From Lunasporangiospora selenospora (lineage: Eukaryota; Mortierellomycota; Mortierellomycetes; Mortierellales; Mortierellaceae), in assembly GCA_015680635.1 (NCBI GenBank), contig JAABOA010000010.1, forward strand, positions 1 through 39,519: a stretch of DNA of 39,519 nucleotides, in the 5' to 3' direction. Position numbers and translations under genes: made by a program. The notes beneath the pieces are model-generated. The model did not search any database. It saw nothing but the letters and a program-made list of their open reading frames with translations, and had not been told where the DNA came from. Shown here piece by piece: positions 10,226 to 21,514 of this stretch; the first letter of the stretch is position 1; each line of letters opens with the position of its first letter.

Positions 10226-13200
10226 CTTCTATTGCATCAATGACCCTGATGGCGAAGCTGCATCCATTCTGCTCAGGGTTGTCGCCCAACCCGTCCCCTC
10301 GCTTCACGGCATCTGCCTTTGGGCTAGCGCGAACAAGTTCGCGCTTGCCCCAATCAAGTATGGGCGTACAAAGAGGATCCGCTCCACACCACCATTCATT
10401 CCAATTCAATAGAGCTTAATCCTGAGAGTATAGGGATTTTGCACATACAAAGGTACGGCAATTGCTGCCCGTACTCACCCTTTGCTCGATCACATTTCCT
10501 TTTCTTCATCTGGCAGGGAGGCGTAAGCATGCATCGAGAGTAAAAGTAAGCATCGGCACTATTCTGCTCTCGGTGAGCTCTTACCTTCCCACCTTCATTC
10601 TAGGTCCCCACCGACGCTCGCCAGAAAGCAAGAAAGTCAAAGGGAACAGGTTGTTCTATGGACTATTTGAAAACTAGCACTCCTGCAGAACTGTTCTCGA
10701 ACCTGTGAACCTCCGCCATCTTCTCTCTCTCTGCCTCCTCCTTTTCTCTTTCTTTCCCATGATTTCCATGTCCGGGTGCGTGTGCCTGCATTCGAGCTCT
10801 CTTACATATCGAGTAACGAATGACACGAGGGTGGGAATGTACTTCTGCTAGCGGGTTCGGACTTGGATGAGGGACATTACTCAAACTTTTCACAGCTCTC
10901 ATCCCCTTTGTCCCTTCCTAGTCATCTACTCTGAGGCTGTTGCTATTGCTTCCATCACTGCTCTACTATTCCTGGATCTCTGGGTTCGACAGGGTCCAGT
11001 CTAGAAGCAACACTTTTGGAAAAGAATGCAGGGTGGTAGCAACCTCTCCCTATTTAATCGGAATTTTACTATAGCTCTGATATTGCCGACGCCCTCTTCG
11101 TGGCCTGCAAAAAAAGAGGGGGATTTTTTTATCTCTAGCAACAGTAGGGTCGTTTTTCAAGCTGCATGGTAGGGCTATGTGACCACACTGATGACAACAA
11201 AAGGGCCGATTGGGGCAATTACAGTGGAGAATAACAACTGCTTATCTCTCGTAACTGAACATCTCTCTCGACCTTGTGCCACGGTCTAGTTGGAGAAAGA
11301 AGCATAGGATAGAGTTGATTCGTTATTGAGTGGACGGGGGAGAAAAACGCATCCAAAGAACAGTTGTCGTAAAAGAGTGTGTCATGGAGAATCTAGCACT
11401 TGCTCCTCCTCCAGCCCTTCCTCTGGTCTTATCTTGCAGAGTACCTTCCACGGAGCATGTTGTGGGGTCATGCGACTCAATTCAAAGGAACATGGACAGT
11501 GATAGCCCAGCCAATGCGCATCAAGAAAAAAAGGCTAACAGACGAGATATTGGAGTACCTATGGAAGAGAGCGTGCGGTCTGCGCCTGCGTCTAATAAAC
11601 AGTGGCCGTTTCTTCAGTTACAAATACCAGTCCTCAAAAGTCTTATTGGGTATCATTCGTAACAGTAGCACGCCACGAAACTTGCATTGGTAAAAGTACC
11701 ACGATGTACCAAGATACCAAATTGATACCTGTGTTGTGGGGAAGAAAGAGGATGTGGAGGAGAAGTGTGGGAGAGGGGAGCTAGGCTTTCTTGTCAGTCG
11801 ACAGAAGGCCCATGTGTCTCTAATACGGTCTCCGAATGAAAAAAGAGGGGCTATCGTATGGTTTCTTCACCCTTTTTCCAACGCAGGAGAGAGAGAGAGA
11901 GGTGTGCAAAGTGTACTAGTTCATGCTGTGCAAATTGGCTACCCAAATTCTCAAGTCTTAGATACAATGTACCGGTGGACAATCAGGGTCCAAGGACCAT
12001 TAGGAGGCTAGATCCCCAGCTTTCAAATATACAAACCTGATCCCAAAAACAGAGGACCCCCCCCCCCTCACTCTTTGCTAGTCAGCAAAGGACAAGACTC
12101 GGTTCACTTTATTCATTGTTGACATTGTGCTTATCCTCTCTCTTTTGGCCATGGTCACACCATATTGTTATATTTCTGTTTCTTGACATCCGCCAACATG
12201 AAGTCTGACTAATTTTCTAGTATGGGGCCACAGTCTCCAGCAAAGCGGATAAACACCTCCCGCCATTACATTCATACCCTTCCTCTCCACACATTGGGTA
12301 GTGTTTAAACACACACACATACACACACATATGCATTGGAGCTAACCTTCCTGGTTAGTAGCTTTATTGTGTTTATTCCTGGTCAAAACGGTGGTGAACC
12401 CTTCCGGTTGCACTGCGGACCGATTTATGAATTAGACTGAGAGTAGATCGATCGAAGGATCTCGCATACTACAGTCTCCATCGTAACCAGAGACTGTGAC
12501 TAGAATGTCATCCATTCTTGGCCGATTGATAATCTCGCAAAGATAATTTCAAAGCGAGCAGCCAAATTCATCTGGAGTAAAGTCTCGCTATGAAGTTCCT
12601 TCCCGCCCAAATGGGACGTAAAGGAGAAACTGGGCAAATGCTGTCTCCACTTCATCATTTGGCTAACTACCCCAAGCTTTTATGTTTGTCAACAACCTCT
12701 AATATCTTTCAGACGCATTGGGGTTATCCAAACCCTCCCCTATGGAGAGTCATAGACTAATCATTCGTGACTATGATATGTGGTCCCGGAGATGCTTTGG
12801 GGAGGGGGGGGGGGTGTATCTTATGATGCCAGGGGTACGTGCAGGTTCGAGAAGCCTCTTGCTTTATCTGCTATCTCTATTTTTCTTGTCCACGGACGAA
12901 CAAATGGCAGAACACGACCCTCACAACTCTCTTATCCTTGACCCAATCTGCTTCTTCTGAACGACTTTCATTTTACAAAGGCACAGATTAGTCCTACCAG
13001 TCAGAGTCTGTGTAACTAGGCCCAAGGCCAAGGCACAGAGTGCCGATTGGCTGAATGGCTGACAATGATGCCGACATTCGAATAAGGTTCGCCGTTGCTC
13101 TTCTCTCAAAATTGCCCTGTCGTGTTCAAGATACGTGTAGTGTACATTTACGAAACAGCGAGATAGCCTACCGGACTAACAAGTGAGAGTAAGAGTGCAC

Positions 13201-13577
13201 GAAAGAAAAGACCGACAAGGTTTATGTCCATGGAGCAGGCCTTCAGCTGCAGAGGTCGAAAAAGGTACGGTGGGCTATCTGAGAGCACCGGCCGTATTTA
13301 CCATATCGGCCATATCGGGCGATGTCTTCGAGTTCAGGAGACAGACAAAGGACGAACTTTCGCTTCGTCGGCCAACTCTATTGTACAGTATCATAGAGAG
13401 AGCAGAGCGTTCGTCTCGAGGGGATAACCGAAGGCGAGGAAAAATGAAGTTATTCGGGCCTGCAGTCTGTGTAACTGACAACAATCCTCACTTCCTTGGT
13501 ATCAAGGTCAAGGAAATAGGGACTCTGTAACAATCTTCGAGAGGAGCAAAAGTGTCTAACGGATGTGTGAAAAAGAA

Positions 13578-13609
13578 CTTACTTTACCGATAGCTTACTT
13601 TACCGATAG
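13578..13609. repeat. Perfect tandem duplication, 2 x 16 bp
   Basis: The 16-bp unit CTTACTTTACCGATAG occurs twice head to tail without a mismatch. It lies in the gene-poor interval. A recent slippage event or a duplicated protein-binding site are both possible. Confidence 0.85.
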
Positions 13610-15880
13610 ATATGAGCAGTCTGTTGGCCACTTTTCCCGCCCCTAACGGTCTTCCAAGAGCGTAGGACGAAGGGGAAGGGAGGTTCAGTGGTGTATCTTT
13701 CACGAGTTCCGTCGGCGATAAGAAAAATAGGACTCAGTCACTCCATGTGAGGATAAACTGAACTTATCATTCAAGCAGGGACTCTAACACACTGCCCTAA
13801 TTGTACACCAGTGACGAACTCATCTACCCGGCATCGTCGCAAAAGGAAGGATGGCAAGAGGGCGCAAAAGAAGGGGATACCTATCATGACAGTCTTTTGT
13901 GCCGCTTTCTGTGTTCCTGTTCTCCTGTGTTCCTTTTCTCCTGTGTCCAATAGTTTGGTTTCGCTGAGATGTAGGGTTGTTGCCAGAGAGCTCAGTCCAA
14001 CGAGGTACGGATCATGGTAGAGTCATTCGCATACCACTCTCTGTACCCTCGGTGTTTTTTTTCCTTCAGCGCATCCCATCGGGCTATAGCTAAAAGAAGT
14101 GGTATGCAGTGTACTTGAAAACAAATGTTCCGGGCGCGAGATTTGAAAGTGTCTACAGCATTGTTACCAACAGTTATTGTGGGAGACCGACTCTATGGTT
14201 CTATTGAGCTACCAAAATAACCGCACTAGCTCGTGCATTTGTAACAAGGATCTGAAATAAAACGATGCGCTTTGGAACATCAGAATATTACTGCGATTGA
14301 AGAGGAGGACGAGAAGGATGAGGAGAGGTGGCGGGGGTAGCACACTTGTTATTCGATCATCTCTCTATCTTAGACGCACTACTTACATTTCCGACCAACC
14401 GGGCTTGGGAGTATTTCCACGGCTATAAGATAAGTCCATCAAACAATGAAAACAGACAGCTGATAGTCAGTCTCTGTGAGAGAGGAGAAAAAGGAAATTG
14501 GCGGCCACTGTCTCCTTTCTCTCTCTCTCTCTTTTTTTTTTCTTTTTTTCGCCGTTTCTTCTCACCAAAGGTGCGACAAAATGGGTGCAATGGACCCAAG
14601 GGGACCGTCCAGGACATGGGAACGAACAGGGGCTCAGGTAGTGGCATGGGCCTCGTGAGGGGAGGGGGAAAGAGATTATGCGAGTACTGCAGCTGCACTA
14701 CATTACACAGAAAAAAAAATGCGACGATTAGCAAAACCTACCAGTTCTAGTTAGGAAAAGCGTTCATGCTGGCCCAGCCTATCGAGCAAAAGTGAGGAAT
14801 AATAATTCAACCAATAAGAATGGGAATTCAAGGATGGGTGGAAGTGTCTCAACATTTTTTTTTCCAGCGATTTTGCTACGAGGAGTGCTGAGAATTTTTC
14901 CCTCGACATTTTTTTCGTGCGTGCACTTTGTGACAGCCTGCAGTCGGATGAATTGCTTCCATTCCCTTAGAACCAAACTGTCTATCCCGCTCAGGCTAAT
15001 TCAGGCTATAGTTTCTATGTTGGGCGTGGGTACCAATGCAAGTTTTTTTTTCAAAAAAAACCAACAACAACAATAACAACAACGGTAACTTATTCAGGCC
15101 CTTCGCTCGTGATGACGAGTGAGATAGAGCCCTTTCATGTCAGCTCATTCTCTCTTTCTCTGTGAATGCAAGATGCAGTCGTTCTTCGAGCAAGAAGAGG
15201 ACAAGTGTAAACAAAGAAGTGCAGATGCAGTGTCCGTGTGTTAGGTGAGAAGGGCAAGGGGGAAGAGGAAGTCGTGTGGACTCAATGAAGATCATTGTTT
15301 TTATTTCTCTGCCTGGGCTGAGTTGTGAACGAGAACAAATCTATCCGTGAGCGAATGAGCTTGTCTCCATTTCGCCGTCTGGCCAAATCGTTTTACAACC
15401 CTCTCAAAGCAAACCTCCACAACTGTAAGCAGATACCCTCTATCTTACGCCTTTCACTCTTTTTTGAGGGTTACCAGGTCCCTTCTCATGAGACAAGAGT
15501 AAGGCGTAGTTATCATGGTTGTGAGTATGAGAATATGTAGGCAGGCAAGTCCTCTCTTGGTCCCTATTCTTGTTGGAGAAGTAGTTTAGAGTCTTGGATT
15601 CTACACATCTAGGCCCCATTCTTCCCCACTTCATCAATTCAGAACTCTCCACAACCTCACAGTTCTTGAAAGGTGTGACAATCGTGCCCACTGTTAAAAA
15701 TTGGCAGTGATTATACTTCAAGGCTACGTGTTGCCTGACCAACTGCTGGCTCGGGGTTGTGTAGCATTTAAAAAGGCAGACAAGTGGACCTGACTAGATG
15801 CGACTGCTCCTGGCCTTGACTGATTTTTTTCCCCACTCCTGGGCTTAGCCCAAAGCCCATTGACCTCCTGTCCATTTGGA

Positions 15881-15888
15881 TATAAATA
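15881..15888 (+). promoter_or_regulatory. TATA-like site followed by a pyrimidine-rich leader
   Basis: TATAAATA is followed by about 70 bp rich in C and T, the arrangement seen at the other TATA genes in this window. No credible coding sequence starts downstream, and the next real gene starts at 16659. If used, it would drive a non-coding transcript or a long leader of the downstream gene. Confidence 0.3.
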
Positions 15889-16658
15889 CTCTTCAACATC
15901 CCATGTCATTTCATCTCTCATTTCATCCCATCTCATGCTCTTCTCATCCTCTCTTCATACTCTGTGCATGTCCAAAACTAGGGCTGCCAGGTCATCTCGA
16001 TGACCCTTCAGTCTTGGACTCCCTTCGGAAGGAGAATATCTGTCACTCTTCTCGCTCCGCTTTGAATCCAGTGCGCCCTTATTTGTCAACTATCAATAGG
16101 GAGCAGCGTGGACAAGAGGCGAGAAAAGCCCAGCTACCTTGTGCGGCTCTGCTCTAAACACAGTTGGCCATGGTAGATTGACGCATAATCACTAGCCCAA
16201 GCAATTGTTGAGATGGTAACTTTGCCAAGAGAGAATTTAGACCAGTGGCGCTTGTTTCAAGAGAGTGTGACAATAAACTCGTACTGAACGGTGAAAAAAA
16301 ACTGATACGTTGGGGCCGAGCACAACCAGATGGTGGGGGTTGGTGATGGAGAACGGCTCAGTGTAGGTGTGCTGTCGAGCCAAGCGTGCTGTTGGCCACA
16401 GCCCACAAAGTCAGCAATTGGCATTGCGCAGAGGTAGGAATATCGAAAACAGCCAGTGGATTTCTTGGCAAGCAAATAAAATACCGCCATTTATACTCTT
16501 GTTCCTTCTCTTGCGTGACATGAACTAAAGAGCCTTCATCCATCTTACCATCTTCATGCTCTGATCAGCTTCAATCGTTCCCTTTGTCGCATTCCATCGC
16601 TCTGTATCATACCATAGTAATCATTAATCTCTTTGCCTATTCACTTTCACCTTCCTCA

Positions 16659-17616
16659 ATGGATCTCAAGCAAGACCTTGAACCGCCATCCTATGGCGAG
16701 ACTGCCAGATTCCCCGCTGCGCCAATTATGCCTGGGCCGAGCAGACGTGACACCATGGATAGTTCTTCCACCAGTATGAGCCTTGGCACAGCCAGCATTG
16801 TTCCGTTGCCGCCCACAACTGCCGATAGCATCCGGATCTGCACCGTTGCTCTCACAAGCACAGACAAGATCCGACTTATTGGAACACCCCCTGAACTTAC
16901 GGCACCTCTACGTTCAGGTATTCTTGAGTCATGGGGCACTATCCAACGCGAGTCATGTTATGCAGGCTCGCATGAGTTCAAGCTCAAGGGCAAGCCTTGG
17001 CATGTTGAGGGCCCCGACTCTGTCCGCGCGAGACGACTACTCGCGGCTGTCCTCTTGATCATGGCCCGCAATGGCTGGAATCTGCTGCAGTCTACGGGCA
17101 TGACAAGACGGGATCAGGATCGAGACACACTCTTTTTCGAGCATGGAGTCCCGGATGCACAAGTCGAGTTGTTCACTGTATCCTTTAATCGATCGGATAG
17201 AATTCGCGTTATCGGGCTAGCTCCGCTTGTTAGTCAGATGGTAACCTTGCTCAAGCAAGCTATCAGTTCACAATGGAAATATGGGTATGAAAAGAAAAAG
17301 GAAAGCGTATTCAAGATCAATTACAAGTCTATAAGACATCACTCCAGACTCTTACTAATGCAGGGCCGTTTCTGTTATGAATAGAATCCAGCGAGAAAAG
17401 GACTATTGTGGAGCGTACGAATTAAAGCTGGAAGGAAGACCGTTTGTCGCAGGCGGAGATCAGTCTATCTTTACACGGATGATGCTCGCACAGATGCTCG
17501 CCAACTTTAGAGCAGCCGGATTCAAGCTTTATGGATCCGTTAACATTGGAGAAGGCAGTGATGAAAATGAGGTCGAGAGCTGGGTTTTTCGACGGGCTAC
17601 TCCTTGCTTCCCGTAG
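16659..17616 (+). CDS. Orphan fungal protein with two related domains and a PPxY motif, 292 aa
   Basis: I do not know a function for this protein. Exons are 16659-17284 and 17364-17616, joined in frame through a 79-nt intron ending in CTTACTAATGCAG. An N-terminal tail (1-56) rich in Ser, Pro and Thr contains PPSY at residues 9-12, a PPxY motif of the kind bound by WW domains such as those of Rsp5-type ubiquitin ligases. Two copies of one domain follow (about 57-162 and 168-287). Shared features are SDRIRVIG versus TDKIRLIG, a Trp eight or nine residues before the GTIQRE/NRIQRE segment, EFKLKGKP versus ELKLEGRP, and a closing stretch with a Gly-Trp or Gly-Phe and DTLFF or SWVFR. No signal peptide or membrane helix is apparent. 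The ATG chosen is the last one before the conserved tail; an upstream in-frame ATG at 16584 is less likely. Confidence 0.75.
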
Positions 17617-17718
17617 GGTATATTCTTTGACGAGAACCAGAGCCATGACCATACAGCTCCTCAATAAGCCAATTTTACTCCAAGTGTATGGAGATAGCTC
17701 TACCATATTAAACAATTG

Positions 17719-17724
17719 AATAAA
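17719..17724 (+). terminator. Polyadenylation signal AATAAA after the orphan gene
   Basis: An exact AATAAA lies 103 bp past the stop codon. The remaining 279 bp to the NDUFS6 start shows no other gene and presumably holds that gene's promoter; no clear TATA box is seen there. Confidence 0.5.
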
Positions 17725-18003
17725 CACCCTGATACCCGGAAAAGTTGGTTCTATTTATTTTCGCTTTATCACAACCATGCTAAGATGAGGAAATGCTGAC
17801 CCAGAGTTTCTCTTTCCAATGTCCATTGCTCGATATCCAAGCCACTTAATTTTCGGGATCGAGTCCGAGGCTTCACTGTTCTCGGACTGAATGTTTTTCG
17901 GAGATCCTAGCAAAGGGCTAGCGCGTTTCCATTGATACGGCCAAAAGATCCACATTGACATCTTCCTCATCATCTCTCCCCTCACTCCAAACTGCTTTTC
18001 ATA

Positions 18004-18842
18004 ATGAATGCTCTTAAGTGCATCAGGGCCCCCTTGGCTGCTGTTTCATCGCGTGTGGCTGTCACCCGTGGCATCTCCTCCTCCGCGATCATGGCCAAGA
18101 ACATTCGCGAAGACCTCAAGCAGGCCTCCAACAGAGAATCAACATGGAGCGAGAACCAGATTGAGAAAAGCTTCGCTTTCCGGGGACCCCGCTTTGAGAA
18201 CACCGACATTGAGGCCCAGGTACTTGATTTTTTTTTCTTCAAGACATGAGCCAGAATACGTGTGGCATGGCTGGAATTTGGAGAGCTGCGATGATTGCGA
18301 TGACTAATGCTTTCTATATTCAATCTCACCCTGATTAGCCCCAACCACCAGCTGCTATTGATCTCATTGCTGAAGAGCCTATCCGCCTGGTTGAGAGTCG
18401 CCGTGCACGCTGCGACGGTGGTGGTGGATCCTTGGGCCACCCTGCCGTTTGGATTAACTTGGTAATTTACCGTCAGCGCACTTTCCAACGACACAGAGAT
18501 CGAGTGAACAGGAATCATGGGAGCATTTATGATCAAAATAGACCGGCTTGGCCTCGGCATCCCTAGTAATACATGCATAGGGAATAGCTCTTTTACTTAT
18601 GGATAATATCGCTGTTTTCTTTTCAAATTTAATAGGACCGCCCTGGTGCCCACGCTTGCGGATACTGTACGTACCCATTTCTTTTTCGGAAATCGAAGAT
18701 TATAGGAGATGATTATTACAGCTAACATAGGCTGATATGAAGACAATTGGACAATGGATCACTGACATTTTTGTGGACACTCTGCTTTATTCTCCTCATT
18801 TTAGGCGGTATTCGTTTTGAGCAGAAGCCCCACCACCATTAA
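18004..18842 (+). CDS. NDUFS6: NADH:ubiquinone oxidoreductase 13-kDa zinc subunit (NDUFS6 homologue), 4 exons, 135 aa
   Basis: NDUFS6 is an accessory subunit of mitochondrial respiratory complex I that binds zinc near the N-module/Q-module junction and is needed for late assembly. Exons are 18004-18219, 18339-18461, 18636-18666 and 18805-18842, all GT-AG and in frame. The N-terminus ([20 protein letters not shown]) is basic and lacks acidic residues, as expected of a mitochondrial presequence. The C-terminal zinc site is complete: Cys97, His106, Cys121 and Cys124, in [14 protein letters not shown] and HACGYCGIRF, with nearly the same spacing as the human protein. It ends in three His residues. 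It shows that this fungus keeps complex I. Confidence 0.95.
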
Positions 18843-19196
18843 ACGGATAGAACACGATGGAGTCGCACAGGAAAATCGTGAACTCGTATTATACAACCTC
18901 CTCCCCTCCCTCCTTTCTCCAATGCCTGAGTAGGCTAAAAATATTAAGACGGATGACTGGATAGAACAAGGATCCGACTACCAACACCTTTTTTTTTCAA
19001 TATACAGCTTTTTTTTTCTCAGTCGGTACTTGATTTTGAGGATGAATCTCATTTATTCTTGTCAGGACCATATTTGCTTATCAGAGCACTGTACCTCACC
19101 TTTGTGCCAATTGCAAGCTGCTGGGTCAAGGACGTGTAGCAATCATCTTGTTAACTCAGATATGTGCAAATTCGACAAATGATACAGGTTCTCGAA

Positions 19197-19224
19197 TTTT
19201 TTTTAAAAAAAAGGGGGGGGGGGG
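19197..19224. repeat. Homopolymer stack T8-A8-G12
   Basis: Eight T, eight A and twelve G follow one another without interruption. Similar 11-12-nt G or C runs occur at 12057, 12804 and 23395. Exact lengths may be unreliable in the assembly. Confidence 0.85.
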
Positions 19225-21306
19225 CTTCCTAGGATGCCATAGAGATAGGTGAGAAGTAAGCATACTAGAAAGCACGAATACGTGGGTTGCTAGGTTTTGC
19301 AGGATAGGCTAGGAGAGTGTGATCATTGGCAAGACCCAGGTCAGAGTGGGATACACAAGATAAATTTGGACAACTGCATGGCAGTGGGATATTGCTCCAA
19401 CATTATGAGATCCAAATTGGTGTATGGGCGCGGTAGCCTGTTGTGTTGCAGATCCGATATTGATCTTTTGCAGGAGGGTCAGGAAATGCCACATTCATGT
19501 ATATGCATGGCGTAGATTGTCTACTAGCTTGTCCCGCCCCCTGCGTATTGCCTTTCATGTCTAGTATATGACACATTGAGGAGTCTGGCTTCTGCTCTGC
19601 TTCAATCAAAGGAGAGCTCTAGCGTGCAAAAATCATTTTCGTCCATATGGCTCTGCTGCCCCAAAGAATTGCCCCCTTCCCCCAGCGTCGTGGTTTCATT
19701 TTGCAGCAGTAAGTATACCTGTGCTCGTATGATTTTGATCTTTTGTTCTAGTGGGACTGGCAAGGGCTCAAAGACCAGGAAGTGGGCGGCAAAGGCTGGG
19801 ATAGGCAAACACGAACAAGCACTCTGCCAGTTGGATGTTCCATAACCCAAACCAATGTGGCGAATCTATGGTGGCTGCAGGAAAAGTGTGCTGGAGGATG
19901 GAGAAATCAAGAGAGCTGTTAGATGCAAAGGCACTAGAGGTTTCGATCGAACTGTATGACTGCATCATCCGTTAGTGGATAAAGCTTCCTCCTTTGCAGC
20001 TGGGATTGCAATGTATTGCTCGACAGTAATCCTGACTAAAAGCAGCAACGATGTCAAAGAGAGTACCGTCATGAACCCCATCGGTCGAGTGCGGAGGACA
20101 TCCGGCTGTTTGCAGCTCCCAATCCTGTGCAATGTCAAACGGGCAGAATGGTCAACACTGTACTACTTTCGCGTGTGATCACGCATTCTCAGGAGAGCCA
20201 ATGAAAATTCTGGGCCTTGCTAGCTTGGTGTGAATTTCAGGGTGGCAAAAGGGCATACGTGGAGTACATAAGCTAGCCCGTCTTGCTGTTTGCTCGCATG
20301 TACTACAGTCATGGTAGACCGATTATCAAGATCTCTGATGGCTCGGGAATGTGTTTGCATTTGGCGTTGCGAATAAAGAGACACCACGGGCACGCCCCTC
20401 TCCCAGGGTCGAATGCAAGGGACAAGGTTTGGGTGATGAGCAGGGCCCATCACTCGATCATAGAAGCAAATATACATTCCAGTCCATCAGGGACGAATGC
20501 AGCAGAGTTCTTATTTACTATCAATTTGTGATGAATGCCACCTATCCTCTTCCTGGTCTAGCCCGTCTCTGGCCAAAACGGCGCAATACTCTTTACACTA
20601 CAATGTTTGTTGTCTCCCCCTCCCCTCCATAGATCCACTCTCTAAACATTGATGGTACTCAGTGGCCTTTACGATTGTGTTCAAGCTCACGGTTTGGCAT
20701 TCTCCCAGGAAAGCCAGTACAAACACTTGATTGGACCATTGGGTAGGCAAAGGATTTCATTCTCACGGATAGCGTAAGGGAATACCTTTGGGTTACTACC
20801 TTGCCTAGGTGTTTACAACTAAACTTTCCAAAATATGGAGTTGCCGAGGAAAGGCCGAGCCTCACGCGCAATGACCAAACAAAGGGCTCCTCTACCTATT
20901 CATATTGCCCAGAGCAATGCAGGGTGGGCCGTTTTGGTCTACTTTGTGTTGCGTTGGGAAATGGGACCAAGGCTCTATCGTTACTTCGGGAAAGGCATAC
21001 GTTTTTCCTGCTGTTTAGAGGAAAGGAAAATCCATTCAGTGGCAATATCTTGAGAGCCATATCGCCGTGTTTGTGTAGCTCAGTTGATTTTGTAACTCGT
21101 TGTCCTGCCAACTGAGGGTTTGTTTATTGACCTGGTATTTCCTCCATGGCTTCTTGGTACGCCACCACGGCAGCGCTTTGGCCGCTCTCTATCCGTTGTA
21201 CATTTGAAGTGGGGCTCGCTCGAGGATGACCGACCGGCATGTTTGTCATTTTGCACTTCAGGATATGCCAGGGATGATTTGCTCCAATCAGTTCCTTCAT
21301 TCATGG

Positions 21307-21334
21307 GACTGTAAACCGCTGACTGTAAACCGCT
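21307..21334. repeat. Perfect tandem duplication, 2 x 14 bp, upstream of the first protease
   Basis: The unit GACTGTAAACCGCT occurs twice directly adjacent and ends 60 bp before the TATA box of the protease gene at 21515. The position suggests a duplicated upstream element, but no factor is identified. Confidence 0.8.
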
Positions 21335-21394
21335 TTAGTGGAGGTAAGGGAAGTCTGGACCACAACATGCATCATACCGATGGTCAAGAATTTG

Positions 21395-21401
21395 TATAAA
21401 A
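21395..21401 (+). promoter_or_regulatory. TATA box of the first subtilisin-like protease
   Basis: TATAAAA sits 120 bp upstream of the start codon within TTGTATAAAAG, a core also present upstream of the second protease (24389-24395). A pyrimidine-rich leader follows. Confidence 0.65.
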
Positions 21402-21514
21402 GCTTGACATTGAGGTGCCATAGCAACATTATTCCTCACTCCTCTTCAGCTCACTCTCCTCTTCCAGACTTCTTTCTAACTACCACTCCAAGTAAACCCT
21501 TCCAAGCTTCCAAC

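Larger units (their letters stand above)
10226..16658. other. Large gene-poor interval, no supported gene
   Basis: About 6.4 kb with no protein I can recognise on either strand. Open frames are short (under about 140 codons), overlap one another in several frames and lack family motifs or coherent splice structure. Visible content includes runs of 11 C (12057-12067) and 11 G (12804-12814), an AC-rich run near 12310, a perfect 16-bp tandem duplication at 13578-13609, long T, A and CT runs between 14050 and 15080, a CAA/CAATAA-rich patch near 15060-15083, and a TATA-like site at 15881-15888. It could be long regulatory DNA, a non-coding transcription unit or worn-down repeats; I cannot choose between these. 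Confidence 0.6.
18843..21394. other. Intergenic region, no supported gene
   Basis: About 2.5 kb between NDUFS6 and the first protease. I see no recognisable protein or RNA gene. It contains a T8-A8-G12 homopolymer stack at 19197-19224 and a perfect 14-bp tandem duplication at 21307-21334. Short open frames on both strands overlap and show no family motifs. Confidence 0.6.

Noticed and set aside
12843-12862. B-box-like GGTTCGAGAAGCC
   Set aside because: No A box or cloverleaf upstream; the upstream sequence is a G homopolymer.
15876-16157. 93-codon plus-strand frame after the TATA-like site
   Set aside because: It starts at the TATA box itself, has no signal peptide or recognised domain, and composition is not coding-like.
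21073-21115. tRNA-like A box TGTAGCTCAGTTGA
   Set aside because: No B box (GTTCGANNCC type) follows at a workable distance and no acceptor stem closes.
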